A stretch of 64,000 bases of DNA from an uncultured Bacteroidota bacterium. GTDB lineage: Bacteria; Bacteroidota; Bacteroidia; Bacteroidales; P3. The notes beneath the pieces are model-generated. The model made no database searches and was not told the DNA's origin. It saw only the letters and a program-made list of their open reading frames with translations. Position numbers and translations under genes: made by a program. Positions within the stretch are counted from its first letter, which is position 1. Each line of letters opens with the position of its first letter. This document shows, one piece after another, positions 1-8,987 of the stretch. The DNA lies in the NCBI GenBank assembly GCA_902788805.1, contig CADALO010000020.1, positions 1 to 64,000 on the forward strand. Reading direction: 5' to 3'.

Positions 1-1
1 C

Positions 2-937
2 GAGTTTCAGCATACGATTGCCGACGCACAAAGCATCCACCACAACGAGCCCGACGTCTACTTCTACCACTCCGACCACCTCGGCAGCGCCAGCTGGATC
101 ACCGACAACGGAGGCCTTGCCGTCCAGCACCTGCAGTACCTGCCCTACGGCGAACGCTATGTCGACCAGCGTATCTCCGGCTACAGTGAGCGATTCACTT
201 TCACCGGCAAGGAGCGCGACGAGGAAACGGGCTACGGCTACTTCGGTGCCCGCTATATGGATCACGAGCTGATGACAATGTGGCTGAGCGTCGACCCGAT
301 GGCCGACAAATACCCGAGTATTAGCCCCTACGCCTATTGCGCTTGGAATCCTGTGAAGTTGGTTGACCCTGATGGGAGAGAAGTTGTTGTCGTCGGTGAT
401 AAAATTGACAAAATATTGCAGAAACTCTCTTATCAAAAACTCGACATTTCGTACAACGATAAAACAGGCAGGCTCGAAGCCAAATTAAATAATTGCACTG
501 TAAATGACTTGTCTGACGACGAAAAAATGCTGTATTCTGCCATTATGGACCCCAATGTGTGTGTACAAATCGCATCATTCACTGCGGCCAAAGACAAAAA
601 TGGGAATGATTGTTTTATTGACCCTATAGACAATGTCACGGCGTATGGCACAGAAGGTGGCTCATTTTATGAGGGAATACTTATTAAAAATAACGAAACA
701 GGGGTGTCAATTGCCCGCACATTAAGTTATGTTGATGTTGATCTTATGGATAAAAATGGATATGACAATGGGGTTCCTCATGAAATAACTGAAGGTTACT
801 TGGTCGGAAGAAAAATGATAGAGAGAGATGTTTCTTATGTAGGGATGGCTACTCAAAATGGGAACAATCCTATTGTAAAGGAAGCACATGCAGAGGCCGT
901 TTCAGAAAAGAAAATAAAAAACTCAATAAATTATTAG
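2..937 (+). CDS. RHS-repeat polymorphic toxin, C-terminal part (5' end outside window)
   Basis: The frame is open from the window edge, so the N-terminus is missing. The first ~110 residues are a classic RHS-associated core: YHSDHLGSASWITD, FTGKERDEETGYGYFGARY, then the end-of-core DPDGRE. In this family the core marks the end of the encapsulating shell, and what follows is a variable effector domain. Here the tail is about 190 residues, clearly more AT-rich than the core. It contains PHEITEGYLVGRK and later KEAHAEA, a His-Glu/Glu arrangement that could be a metal site, but I do not recognise the domain. The next gene starts two bases after the stop and may encode the protective partner. The RHS core is certain; toxin activity is inferred. 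Confidence 0.85.
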   Translation, partial: EFQHTIADAQSIHHNEPDVYFYHSDHLGSASWITDNGGLAVQHLQYLPYGERYVDQRISGYSERFTFTGKERDEETGYGYFGARYMDHELMTMWLSVDPMADKYPSISPYAYCAWNPVKLVDPDGREVVVVGDKIDKILQKLSYQKLDISYNDKTGRLEAKLNNCTVNDLSDDEKMLYSAIMDPNVCVQIASFTAAKDKNGNDCFIDPIDNVTAYGTEGGSFYEGILIKNNETGVSIARTLSYVDVDLMDKNGYDNGVPHEITEGYLVGRKMIERDVSYVGMATQNGNNPIVKEAHAEAVSEKKIKNSINY

Positions 938-939
938 TC

Positions 940-1482
940 ATGTCAAGGAATTGGATTGTATTTATTGTTGTATTTTTTTTCGAAAGTGTGTGTATTGGCC
1001 GATGTTATTCGCAAGATACAGCATTACAGCGTCCAGTTATTATTATTGGCCAGGGGAGCTCTGCGGTTATTGCTGACAATCATTATCTTGATAGCATGAA
1101 CAAAATAGTCCAGTCAATGGAAGTAGAATTACAGTATTATAAAGTCGAGGCTATTTTCTCAGTAAATAGTATTCAAGATGATTCCATATTGCGTTTGATT
1201 GATGTCAAAGTGGATTCCCTTATAGATTGCAATCCCTCGGAGTGGATAAATACAGGAGAACTGATAACAATGTTTCAGTGGGCGGATGACAAATACAATA
1301 ATGAGTCAGCGAAATTCCAGGTAGGAGACAGGTTTTATGCATCTTTACAATCCTATAGCCCAAAACTCGCGGTCGGACACGGGGAGGATTATATCGTGGT
1401 ACGTGACACGGATTACTGCAAGCAGGTTGAGGTCCCATTCAGCAAAATCAAAAAAAGACTAATGGTGCAAATAACAGAATAA
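940..1482 (+). CDS. Exported hypothetical protein, candidate immunity protein of the RHS toxin
   Basis: A 180-residue protein with a hydrophobic N-terminus (IVFIVVFFFESVCIG) that looks like a signal peptide or anchor. It has no motif I recognise. It begins two bases after the RHS stop codon and shares the AT-rich composition of the toxin tail, not of the RHS core. Position and composition fit the usual toxin/immunity order in RHS loci. An envelope-located immunity protein would imply a toxin acting in the periplasm or membrane. The role is inferred only from position. It could equally be a general exported protein. Confidence 0.7.
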   Translation: MSRNWIVFIVVFFFESVCIGRCYSQDTALQRPVIIIGQGSSAVIADNHYLDSMNKIVQSMEVELQYYKVEAIFSVNSIQDDSILRLIDVKVDSLIDCNPSEWINTGELITMFQWADDKYNNESAKFQVGDRFYASLQSYSPKLAVGHGEDYIVVRDTDYCKQVEVPFSKIKKRLMVQITE

Positions 1483-1882
1483 TAGTCAGAATATTTTCGA
1501 CCAAATGGTGACGTACACTAAATTGAACCCGTCGCGACGGATGTTCCCGTTGTTGCGGATCCCCCTCGCAGCGGATGTTCGCTCCAAGTTGTGGCGGATC
1601 TGCGCTCCGCCACATTAAACACCCTAACTCCACAAACCACACACCTTGTACCAGCCTACAGCATAGTCTCAGCGTCGGAGCAGGCAGGGACTTGCTCCGT
1701 CAGATCAACGTTACTTCAACGATACATCAACCATCCTTCGACCATCGTTTAACCATATATGATGGTCGAAATATGGTTAAAGTATGGTTTATCAATGGTC
1801 GAAATGACGGCGTTGGATGCTTGATGCCACGGCGATGAATCGACGTGGCTTGCGGGATGTGACGGGTGTGTTCCGGAAAGGG
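1483..1882. other. Spacer with hairpins and an 11-bp-period inverted repeat
   Basis: There is no credible gene here. The left part (about 1530-1615) has GC-rich imperfect hairpins, for example GTGGCGGA/TCCGCCAC. The right part holds the 11-bp-period element annotated separately. The toxin-immunity pair and the TPR gene converge on this spacer. Confidence 0.6.
1730..1816. repeat. 11-bp-period inverted repeat, core type C (ATGGTCGAAAT)
   Basis: Units start exactly 11 bp apart. On the left, ACCATCCTTCG, ACCATCGTTTA and ACCATATATG start at 1730, 1741 and 1752. On the right, ATGGTCGAAAT, ATGGTTAAAGT, ATGGTTTATCA and ATGGTCGAAAT start at 1762, 1773, 1784 and 1795. The arms are complementary in staggered blocks (TTCGACCATC/GATGGTCGAA and TTTAACCATAT/ATATGGTTAAA). 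The right flank, ATGACGGCGTTGG, resembles the outer arm of the copy at the window's right end (ATGACGGAGTTGGTCC, reverse strand). I take it as a diverged member of the family seen at 16.2, 30.4, 36.3, 46.9 and 63.9 kb. Confidence 0.7.
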
Positions 1883-3718
1883 CTATTGTTTTTTCAGCGC
1901 GTTGTAGCGTTTGCGTGCGCGGTCGGCGTAGAGGCTGGCGGGATAGTCGAGCAGGAGCTTCTCGTAGCATTCGCGTGCTCGGTCGGTGTTGCCCAGCTGT
2001 TGCTCGTTGAGCTCGGCAAGCATAATCAGAGCATCGTCGGCCAGAATGTCGCTGGCATAGTGGTCCACGATGCGCTGCAGCAGCGAGTCGGCTTCGGTAT
2101 AGCGCCCCTGTTTCATTCGGATACGGGCTTTCTGCATCAGCACCTCGTCGAAGAGCGAATGCGACAGGTTGCGGATTGTGATGTCGTCGTATAGTGCCCA
2201 GGCCGAGTCGAGCTGGCCGCGATAGAGCATCAGGTCGGCGGCGGCATAGTAGGAGAGGGCTTCGTAGGTGCTGTCCTCCTCCATATTGTCGCTGATGAGG
2301 AGCGAGAGCTGCATTGCGTCGTTGGCGATGAGTTTTGAGGTCGATGCGCGCAATACGTCGAGCTGTGACTTGGCCCACTGGAAGTCGTTGTTGTAGTAGC
2401 TCAGCTTGGCGTTCTTGAACTTGGCCATAGCGCCTATTACGTCGTTCTTGTTGGCTTTCTCCACCTGGCTGTACAGTAGCGACGCGTCCCATATCTCGCC
2501 CGAGAAGAGCAGCAGGTCGCCAAGCTCGAGCTTCACTTCGCTTACGGTATTGCCCGGCAGCCGCGGCATCTCGATGATGTCGTAGAGCAGGTCGGCGGCC
2601 TTTTGCAGACGGGCATTGTCGGCAGGCGTGTTGTAGGCCAGCAGGTGCGAGTAGTTGCGCATCAGCGGCACTGTCTGCGGGTTCTTGCCGAGTTCGGTCA
2701 GGGTGGCCTCATATTCGCCCTCCAGCGCCGCCAGTTCCTTGGCGTTGACAGCGTGGCCCTGGTTGATGCGTGCGTATTTTGTGGTCAGCAGTCCTATCTT
2801 GCTTTCGAAGTATAGCGGCGTCTCTTTGCCTTTGGCGATGATGTGTCTGTAGGCGGCCTCGGCCACGTCGAAGGCCTCGTTGTTATGGGCTATCTGCGCC
2901 ACGCGGTACACTTGTTCCGCCCCTTGGTCGGGGAATCGTGCGTCGACGGCCTTGGCCTGTGTCAGCGCAAAATCGAAGTCGAGCTGCTGCAGCGAGAACC
3001 AGATCATCATCTCAAGATAGTTCCTGTTCTCGGGGTTCTGGCGGATGCGCGATGTCAGCGTGCGTCGCAGGCCGTCGGCAAGCTGTGTGGTGGAGGTCTC
3101 GTTCAGGGCCCTTTGCAGGGCTATCTGTATCGAGCCCATCGAGCCGGGCGATTTGTCGAGCAGAGCGAAGTATTCCTGGGTCATCTTCTCATAGTTGCCC
3201 GACTTCTCGTAGAGCGTGGCCAGTTCCATCACATAGATGTACTGGTTGTCCATCCGTTCGCGGGCGGCCAGATAGGTCTGTATGGCATAGTCGTTGCGGC
3301 CGGCGTTCTCGAAGGCCATAGCAAGGTCGCTTGTCTGCTTTGAGTCGCGCCCCAGCCTCTCTATGGCTGCGGCATACTGCTTCTCGGCCTTCTTCTTTTC
3401 GCCGCGTTTCAGGTAGATGCTGCCCAGGTCGACATAGAGGAACAGGTCGCGCGGCTGCCGTTTGAGGCGCTTCTCTACCAGCCGCTCGGCCTCCTTGTAT
3501 TTGCCTGTCTCGGCATAGCAACCCAGCAGCATCTGGTAGTAGTAGATGTTCTGCGTGCGGGCGTAGAGCGGCTCATAGAGTTCTATGGCCTTGTCGTATT
3601 CACGGTTCTGATAGTAATACGAAGCCATCTGTTCCGTCGTTTGCTGGGCGGAACAGATGGTTGGTGTGAATAATTGAATAATGAAAAGTATAGACGATAG
3701 CAGGAGGGCCTTTTTCAT
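1883..3718 (-). CDS. Tetratricopeptide-repeat protein, exported
   Basis: A 611-residue protein with a signal peptide (MKKALLLSSILFIIQLF..., cleavage likely near CSAQQ). Helical TPR-type repeats fill the mature part, e.g. YYYQNREYDKAIELYEPLY, LGCYAETGKYKEAERLVEK and the C-terminal LADDALIMLAELNEQQLG. TPR arrays are protein-protein scaffolds, and exported ones in Bacteroidota often help assemble envelope machinery; no specific role can be read here. It lies just upstream of nothing on its own strand, and the SIMPL gene precedes it by 36 bp, suggesting a shared transcript. The fold class is sure, the function unknown. Confidence 0.88.
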   Translation of the reverse strand: MKKALLLSSILFIIQLFTPTICSAQQTTEQMASYYYQNREYDKAIELYEPLYARTQNIYYYQMLLGCYAETGKYKEAERLVEKRLKRQPRDLFLYVDLGSIYLKRGEKKKAEKQYAAAIERLGRDSKQTSDLAMAFENAGRNDYAIQTYLAARERMDNQYIYVMELATLYEKSGNYEKMTQEYFALLDKSPGSMGSIQIALQRALNETSTTQLADGLRRTLTSRIRQNPENRNYLEMMIWFSLQQLDFDFALTQAKAVDARFPDQGAEQVYRVAQIAHNNEAFDVAEAAYRHIIAKGKETPLYFESKIGLLTTKYARINQGHAVNAKELAALEGEYEATLTELGKNPQTVPLMRNYSHLLAYNTPADNARLQKAADLLYDIIEMPRLPGNTVSEVKLELGDLLLFSGEIWDASLLYSQVEKANKNDVIGAMAKFKNAKLSYYNNDFQWAKSQLDVLRASTSKLIANDAMQLSLLISDNMEEDSTYEALSYYAAADLMLYRGQLDSAWALYDDITIRNLSHSLFDEVLMQKARIRMKQGRYTEADSLLQRIVDHYASDILADDALIMLAELNEQQLGNTDRARECYEKLLLDYPASLYADRARKRYNALKKQ

Positions 3719-3754
3719 CGCTGCGGTTCTCAGAATCCAATGGTGGAAATGGTA

Positions 3755-4462
3755 TTATTTCAGGTAGTATTCGACAGTGGTCACGACGCGTATCTTCTTG
3801 ATTTGAGGTGTGTTCTCGTCAAGGTCGCTGATGTCGAAATAGCCTTGCGAGGCAGTGCGCATCTTGCCTATCTTGCTGTGGCTGTTCTTGGCAAACTCCT
3901 CGGCACTCTCGCGTGCCTTGTCAAGGCTCTCGGCAATCATTGAGGGCTTGATGTCGTTGAGACCGTCGTAGTTATAGCTGGCCGAGGTGCTCGAGATGAT
4001 GTCCTGCTTCAGCAGTTCGCCGTCGATGGTGCGCTGCAGCTTGCGTACGGCTTCCATATTGGAGCTGAAAACGCTGATGGTCTGACGTGCCGTGTAGCGG
4101 AATTTCAGGTTCTCGCTGATATAGTAGTCGTCGTAGCGGTCGCTGAAGTTTGCTGTGGAGTACTTGATTTCCTCGTCCTTGATGCCGGCCTTTTTGATAA
4201 GGGCCACGATAGCTTCGTCGTTGCGCTCAACCCTTGCACGGAGGTCGATGAGCGAATTGTCCTGTGAGGTGTAGCTGATGCGCAGCACCACGTTGTCGGC
4301 TGGCACTTCGCGTTCGCACAAGCCCTTGACTGTCACCGTGTCGTCGAACGACTTGAGCGTCTTGACTGTCCATACCAGCATAAGGCCTAGCACAAATGCT
4401 GCCAGCACAATGCTTGTGCCGAGGATGTAGTTTTTCTTGAATGGAATTTGACTGCCTTTCAT
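3755..4462 (-). CDS. SIMPL (DUF541) domain protein, membrane-anchored
   Basis: A 235-residue protein with one N-terminal transmembrane segment (YILGTSIVLAAFVLGLML) followed by a SIMPL domain. Family marks are VTVKGLCEREVPADNVVLRI near the start of the domain, the paired-helix region, and VVTTVEYYLK at the C-terminus. SIMPL proteins are periplasmic or membrane-tethered oligomers with poorly defined roles, sometimes linked to oxidative or envelope stress. The downstream TPR gene is 36 bp away on the same strand, so co-transcription is likely. Confidence 0.87.
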   Translation of the reverse strand: MKGSQIPFKKNYILGTSIVLAAFVLGLMLVWTVKTLKSFDDTVTVKGLCEREVPADNVVLRISYTSQDNSLIDLRARVERNDEAIVALIKKAGIKDEEIKYSTANFSDRYDDYYISENLKFRYTARQTISVFSSNMEAVRKLQRTIDGELLKQDIISSTSASYNYDGLNDIKPSMIAESLDKARESAEEFAKNSHSKIGKMRTASQGYFDISDLDENTPQIKKIRVVTTVEYYLK

Positions 4463-4618
4463 TTCTGTTGATGTTTTGATGTTAGTTTATCCTTAAACGC
4501 TTATGGCTAAATAATATTGTAGCAGCAGGCAAAAAAATGAAAAAAACTGGGAAAGGAGCCTTCCTTTTTTTCTCTGCTTGCGACAAGCCTGAAGCAATAA
4601 GAGGCCGCTTGGCGTCGG

Positions 4619-6643
4619 TCACTGCTCGATGAAACCGCAACGGCGCAGCAGCGCGTCGGGGTCGGGGTCGCGTCCCATAAAGTCGCGGAACAGGTCGGCA
4701 GGATGCTTGCTGCCGCCGCGTGACAGGATTTTGTCGCGGAAGTCGCGTGCGGTGGCGGTGTTGAATATGCCATCGGCCTTGAAACGCGAAAAGATGTCGG
4801 CGTCAAGTACTTCGGCCCATTTGTAGCCGTAGTAGCCGGCAGCATAGCCACCAGAGAAGATGTGGGTGAACGAGGTGCTGGTGCAGCAGCCTTCGACGGT
4901 GGGCAGCAATTCGGTCATCTGGCGGTGCTCGAAGTGCTCTATGGTCTCGTCTGCGGCGAGAGGCGCGGTGAGGGTGTGGTAGGCCATATCGGTAGTGCCA
5001 AAGTTGAGCTGGCGCAGGCAGAGCCAGCCGGCAAGATAATTCTCGCTGCGTCGAATCTTGTCGATATATTGCGGCGGTATAGGCTCGCCGGTCTGGTAGT
5101 GGCGAGCGAAGGTGTTGAGGAATTCGGTCTCGTAGCACCAGTTTTCCATCACCTGCGAGGGCATTTCAACGAAGTCGTGGCGTACGCTGGTTCCGCTGAC
5201 CGAGGGGCAGTGTACATCGCTGAGCATACCGTGCATTGCGTGTCCCATTTCGTGCATAAAGGTTTCGACTTCATCAAAGCTTAGCAGCGAAGGCTTGTCG
5301 GCCGTAGGCTTTGAGAAGTTGCACACTACCTGAATGAGTGGGCGCACCTCGTGGCCGTCGATGGCTGACTGGGCGCGGAATTCAGTCATCCAGGCGCCGC
5401 TGCGCTTGTTGGAGCGCGGGTGCATATCGAGATAAAGGATGCCCATAAAGCGCTGGCCGTCGCTGACACGATAGGCGCGGACGTCTTCTTGGTAGACCTC
5501 TATGTCCGGGGCTTCGTCGAAGGTGAGACCGTAGAGCGTATGGTAGAGAGCAAAAATTCCTTGTCGCACTTTGTCGAGCTGAAAGTAGGGACGAAGTATC
5601 TCGGAATCGAAGTCGTAGCGCTCTTTTTTCAGCTTCTCGCTGTAGTAGGAGAAGTCCCAGCTTTGCAGCTCAAAGTCGGCACCGATGCTGCGGGCGTAGG
5701 CGCGCACCTCTTCGAGCTCGCGCTTGGCGAAGGGCAGCGACGCAGCGTGCAGCCGGGCAAGGAAGGCGTTGACGGTTGCGGGTGTCTGGGCCATTGTGCG
5801 TGTTAGCGAATAGGAGGCATAGTCGGGATAGCCCAGCAGCCGGGCCTGCTCGAGGCGCAGCTGCACTATGCGGCGTATGATGTCGCTGTTGTTGTTGCCG
5901 TTGCTGCGGTTGCCGCGGCTGTTGTAGGCCTGCCACATTTGCTGGCGCAGGCTGCGGTTGTCGGCATAGGTGAGGAAGGGACGGTAGGAGGGGGCGTGGA
6001 GTGTGAAGAGCCACCCTTCAAGGCCACGCGAGGCGGCTTCCTCGCGGGCTGTGGCGATGACGTTGTCGGGCAGTCCGCTGAGCTGCTCTTGCTCGGTGAG
6101 ATGGAGGGTGAACTCGTTGGTGTCCTCGAGCGCGTTGTGGTTGAACTGTTCGGTGAGTGTCGACAACTCTTCGGCATTGGCTGCAAACCGGCGTTGCTTC
6201 TCTGGCTCAAGGTCGACACCGTTGCGGACGAAACGCTGGTAGTATTTCTCAACCACTTCTCCCTGTTCGCCGGCAAGGTGGCTCTGACTCAGCATTTTTA
6301 TACGCTCAAAGAGGTCGCGGTCCATCCATATACGGTTTTCGAAGCGGGTGATTTCGGGCATCAGTTCCAAGACGATGGACTGCATCTGGGGGTTGGTGTT
6401 GCATTCGTTCAGGTTGAGTAGCAAGGCGGTTACGCGGTCGAGCATATCGGATGCCGTCTCAAGTTGTTCTATGGTGTTTTCGAATGTCGGTGCCTCTTGC
6501 TGTCCGGCAATGGCCTTGATGTTGTCTTCAGCGGTCTTAATGGCATCTCTGACAGCCGGCGCGTAGTGCTCGTTGCGGAACAGGTGAAAGGGCGGTGTTT
6601 GATATGGAGTTGTCCATTCTTGAAGCAAGGGGTTGATGTCCAT
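4619..6643 (-). CDS. M3-family zinc metallopeptidase (Dcp / oligopeptidase A-like)
   Basis: A 674-residue protein matching the usual length of peptidyl-dipeptidase Dcp and oligopeptidase A. The zinc site is plain: FMHEMGHAMHG (HExxH), with the third ligand Glu about 25 residues on in DFVEMPSQVMENW. The C-terminal catalytic segment has FSGGYAAGYYGYKWAEVLDA, typical of M3. There is no signal peptide, so it is probably cytoplasmic and trims oligopeptides. It stands alone on the minus strand. Dcp and oligopeptidase A cannot be separated from sequence alone. Confidence 0.93.
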   Translation of the reverse strand: MDINPLLQEWTTPYQTPPFHLFRNEHYAPAVRDAIKTAEDNIKAIAGQQEAPTFENTIEQLETASDMLDRVTALLLNLNECNTNPQMQSIVLELMPEITRFENRIWMDRDLFERIKMLSQSHLAGEQGEVVEKYYQRFVRNGVDLEPEKQRRFAANAEELSTLTEQFNHNALEDTNEFTLHLTEQEQLSGLPDNVIATAREEAASRGLEGWLFTLHAPSYRPFLTYADNRSLRQQMWQAYNSRGNRSNGNNNSDIIRRIVQLRLEQARLLGYPDYASYSLTRTMAQTPATVNAFLARLHAASLPFAKRELEEVRAYARSIGADFELQSWDFSYYSEKLKKERYDFDSEILRPYFQLDKVRQGIFALYHTLYGLTFDEAPDIEVYQEDVRAYRVSDGQRFMGILYLDMHPRSNKRSGAWMTEFRAQSAIDGHEVRPLIQVVCNFSKPTADKPSLLSFDEVETFMHEMGHAMHGMLSDVHCPSVSGTSVRHDFVEMPSQVMENWCYETEFLNTFARHYQTGEPIPPQYIDKIRRSENYLAGWLCLRQLNFGTTDMAYHTLTAPLAADETIEHFEHRQMTELLPTVEGCCTSTSFTHIFSGGYAAGYYGYKWAEVLDADIFSRFKADGIFNTATARDFRDKILSRGGSKHPADLFRDFMGRDPDPDALLRRCGFIEQ

Positions 6644-6753
6644 AGGGTGGAATTATTTTTGACGGTTTAACAATAAAAGGGCTGTTGCGTCGTTTTACAA
6701 CATATAATTATAACGGAAAAACAATTATTTATTGTTCTAAAAACACCAAGATT

Positions 6754-7632
6754 ATGAAGAGACTATCGTTGATGCTTCTGGCCGTAGTGCCACTGCTGTT
6801 CGCCTCGTGCAAGGGCGAGGACCCCGAGAAAGCCGCTGCCATAAAGAGGGCCGACTCGCTGCAGACCATTGTCGATGCCAAAGACGGAGAAATCGACGCC
6901 CTGTTTGATGTATTGAACGAGATTGAGACAAACCTTTCGGAAATTTCGGCACGTTACAGCCAGGTCAATGCGTTGAAGCAGCGCAACCCCGAGATGAACA
7001 GCCGCGTCAAGGGGCAGATTACCGACCAACTGGCGGTGATTGAGAATATGCTTTCGCAGAACAGACAGAAGATTGCTACCCTTAACGCCAAGATTTCCAA
7101 CCTTGGACAGGAGAATAGCAAACTGCAAGAGTTCATCGACAACCTGAATACCCGCATCGCAGAGCAAGAGACTCAGATTGGGGAACTGATGAACGAGCTG
7201 ACCATCAGCAAGGCCACCATCCAGCAGCTGTCGGACAATGTCAGCAGCCTTACCCAGTCGAACAAGGAGAAAGACGACTATATCGCCTATCAGACCAGCG
7301 AGGCTAACAAGGCTTATTATATCGTAGGCTCGTACAAAGAGCTGAGCGAGATGGGAATTGTGAGCAAGAGCGGCGGTTTCATAGGTATTGGCAAGAAGCA
7401 GAACACCTCTGAGAATATGGATGTATCGAAATTCCAGACCATCGACCGCACCAAGGTGACCACTATATCGATCAATCAGCGCAAGGCGCAGGTTATATCG
7501 AAACATCCCGAAGGTTCGTACGAACTTGTGTACGATGAGAATGATGCAAAGAAGGTGGCCTACCTGACAATCAAGGATGTCAATGCCTTCTGGCGCTTTA
7601 CCGACTACTTGGTGGTGTCGACCAGCAAGTGA
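6754..7632 (+). CDS. Coiled-coil lipoprotein
   Basis: The start chosen is the ATG giving MKRLSLMLLAVVPLLFASC; an open extension upstream lacks a signal. The lipobox Cys is residue 19. A long heptad-rich coiled coil runs from about residue 45 to 200 (e.g. NAKISNLGQENSKLQEFI, QLSDNVSSLTQSNKEKDDYI), then a small C-terminal domain ends in LTIKDVNAFWRFTDYLVV. Such lipoproteins are common in Bacteroidales and usually unnamed. The gene diverges from the M3 peptidase gene and is followed by a strong terminator. Confidence 0.85.
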   Translation: MKRLSLMLLAVVPLLFASCKGEDPEKAAAIKRADSLQTIVDAKDGEIDALFDVLNEIETNLSEISARYSQVNALKQRNPEMNSRVKGQITDQLAVIENMLSQNRQKIATLNAKISNLGQENSKLQEFIDNLNTRIAEQETQIGELMNELTISKATIQQLSDNVSSLTQSNKEKDDYIAYQTSEANKAYYIVGSYKELSEMGIVSKSGGFIGIGKKQNTSENMDVSKFQTIDRTKVTTISINQRKAQVISKHPEGSYELVYDENDAKKVAYLTIKDVNAFWRFTDYLVVSTSK

Positions 7633-7652
7633 CAGTATTGCTTAATAATAAC

Positions 7653-7687
7653 AATGGGCGCCGCGATTTTGAATCGCGGCGCCCATT
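7653..7687. terminator. GC-rich hairpin terminator between convergent genes
   Basis: A perfect 16-bp stem (AATGGGCGCCGCGATT with TTG loop and its complement) lies 20 bases after the lipoprotein stop and ahead of the trpS stop on the other strand. It can serve both directions, although its T-tract is weak. Confidence 0.8.
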
Positions 7688-7705
7688 CTATATTAGTCGT
7701 ATGCT

Positions 7706-8704
7706 TTATCGTCCAAAGCCTACAGCGCGGCGGACAAGATCGTATTTACGGTTGGCAATTTCGTTGGCTCGGTCACGGCCTTTGTCGAGGACTTCGTCAA
7801 CATAGTCGCTCTGCGACAGGCGCTCATACTCGGCCTGAACCGGACGCAGGGTCTCGTAAATCACTTCCAGGACCTCTTTCTTGAAATCGCCGTAGCGTTC
7901 CATACCTGTGAAGTGATCGATGGCTTGCTGCAACGGAGTTCCACTCAATGCGGAATAGAGGGTGATTAGGTTCGAAATGCCTGGCTTTTTCTCTTCGTCG
8001 AAGGCTACGTAGCCGTCGTTGTCGGTGACAGCACGATTTATTTTCTTCTTTATAGTGGCTTCGTTGTCAAGCAGGAATATTATGCCTGATGTGTCTTCTG
8101 CCGACTTGCTCATCTTCTTGGTGGGGTCTTGCAGGTCTTTGATTTTCGCACCTACTTTGGGGATGATAGGCTCTGGCACCACAAAGAGATCGCCGTATTT
8201 GTGATTCATACGCTCTGCAATGTCGCGTGCAAGCTCCACGTGCTGCTTCTGGTCGGCACCGACAGGTACTACGTTGCTGTCATACAGGATGATGTCGGCA
8301 GCCATAAGTACTGGGTAGGTGAATAAGCCGCAGCCTACATTGGTCTGCTTCTCGCTTTTGGCCTTGAACTGTGTCATACGGCTCAGCTCGCCCATATAGG
8401 TGTGGCATTCGAGTATCCAGGCCAGTTGGTTGACGGCCGGCACCTCGCTCTGGATGTAGAACGTGCAGTTGGCAGGGTCCAGACCGCAGGCAAGGTAGAG
8501 GTTGGCGAAGCGGCGTATGCGCTCCTGTATGAGCTTGGGGTCGCCCTGGGGCACGGTGATGGTATGCATATCGGGAACGAACAGGAATGAGTCGTATTCC
8601 TTTTGGTACTCAAGGAATTGGCGTATGCCACCGCAGTAGTTGCCGATGGTCAGTTCGCCGCTTGGCTGCAAGCCCGACAAAAGTCTTTTTCTCGTATTTT
8701 CCAT
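7706..8704 (-). CDS. trpS: Tryptophan--tRNA ligase
   Basis: A class I aminoacyl-tRNA synthetase charging tRNA-Trp. The N-terminus is [20 protein letters not shown], with the HIGH-like motif as TIGN; KMSKS is present as [10 protein letters not shown] near residue 195. The 332-residue length matches bacterial TrpRS. I chose the ATG starting [11 protein letters not shown] because a longer frame would run back through the terminator and into tRNA-His. RRAVGFGR at the C-terminus is a normal family end. It is likely transcribed with or just behind tRNA-His. Confidence 0.96.
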   Translation of the reverse strand: MENTRKRLLSGLQPSGELTIGNYCGGIRQFLEYQKEYDSFLFVPDMHTITVPQGDPKLIQERIRRFANLYLACGLDPANCTFYIQSEVPAVNQLAWILECHTYMGELSRMTQFKAKSEKQTNVGCGLFTYPVLMAADIILYDSNVVPVGADQKQHVELARDIAERMNHKYGDLFVVPEPIIPKVGAKIKDLQDPTKKMSKSAEDTSGIIFLLDNEATIKKKINRAVTDNDGYVAFDEEKKPGISNLITLYSALSGTPLQQAIDHFTGMERYGDFKKEVLEVIYETLRPVQAEYERLSQSDYVDEVLDKGRDRANEIANRKYDLVRRAVGFGR

Positions 8705-8708
8705 ATAC

Positions 8709-8734
8709 AAAAAAAGCACCATTTTTGGTGCTCC
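8709..8734 (-). terminator. Rho-independent terminator after tRNA-His
   Basis: On the minus strand, AGCACC-AAAAAT-GGTGCT is followed by a run of seven T. It lies between the tRNA-His 3' end and the trpS start, so it would end the tRNA transcript or attenuate read-through into trpS. Confidence 0.8.
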
Positions 8735-8737
8735 TTG

Positions 8738-8812
8738 GGTGGGAGGTGGGGCTCGAACCCACGACCTCCAGATCCACAATCTGGCGCTCTAACCAGCTGA
8801 ACTACGCCCACC
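8738..8812 (-). tRNA. tRNA-His (GTG)
   Basis: The cloverleaf reads GGTGGGCGTAGTTCAGC... with anticodon loop TTGTGGA on a 5-bp stem (CCAGA/TCTGG), T arm GTGGG-TTCGAGC-CCCAC, and 3' end CTCCCACC. The extra 5' G opposite C73 is the histidine identity element. One C/T mismatch near the base of the acceptor stem is visible. CCA is not encoded. Confidence 0.95.
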
Positions 8813-8834
8813 ATCTTATCTTCGAAAAGATTTG

Positions 8835-8865
8835 CAAAAGTACTACTTTTTCCGAAACCGACAAA
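8835..8865 (-). promoter_or_regulatory. Bacteroidota-type promoter for tRNA-His
   Basis: On the minus strand TTTG, 19 nt, TACTTTTG matches the -33/-7 consensus exactly. The -7 box ends about 22 bases before the tRNA 5' end. Confidence 0.75.
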
Positions 8866-8987
8866 ATTTTTTTTAATAAAATGCGTAAGATGCTTAAATT
8901 CAAGGAAACAATCACCGGCGGTATGTCCTTGTGCGAAGACTTGTATCGATGAAGGCGCGACGTTTTTACACTTTTTATAGTGGTTTT

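Noticed and set aside
18-272. Small Thr/Ser-rich open frame at the window start
   Set aside because: It is out of frame with the clear RHS core read in frame 2.
1583-1838. Short open frames in the 1.5-1.9 kb spacer
   Set aside because: They cross hairpins and the 11-bp repeat and have no protein-like features.
8705-8779. Upstream start for trpS
   Set aside because: The longer frame would translate the terminator and part of tRNA-His.
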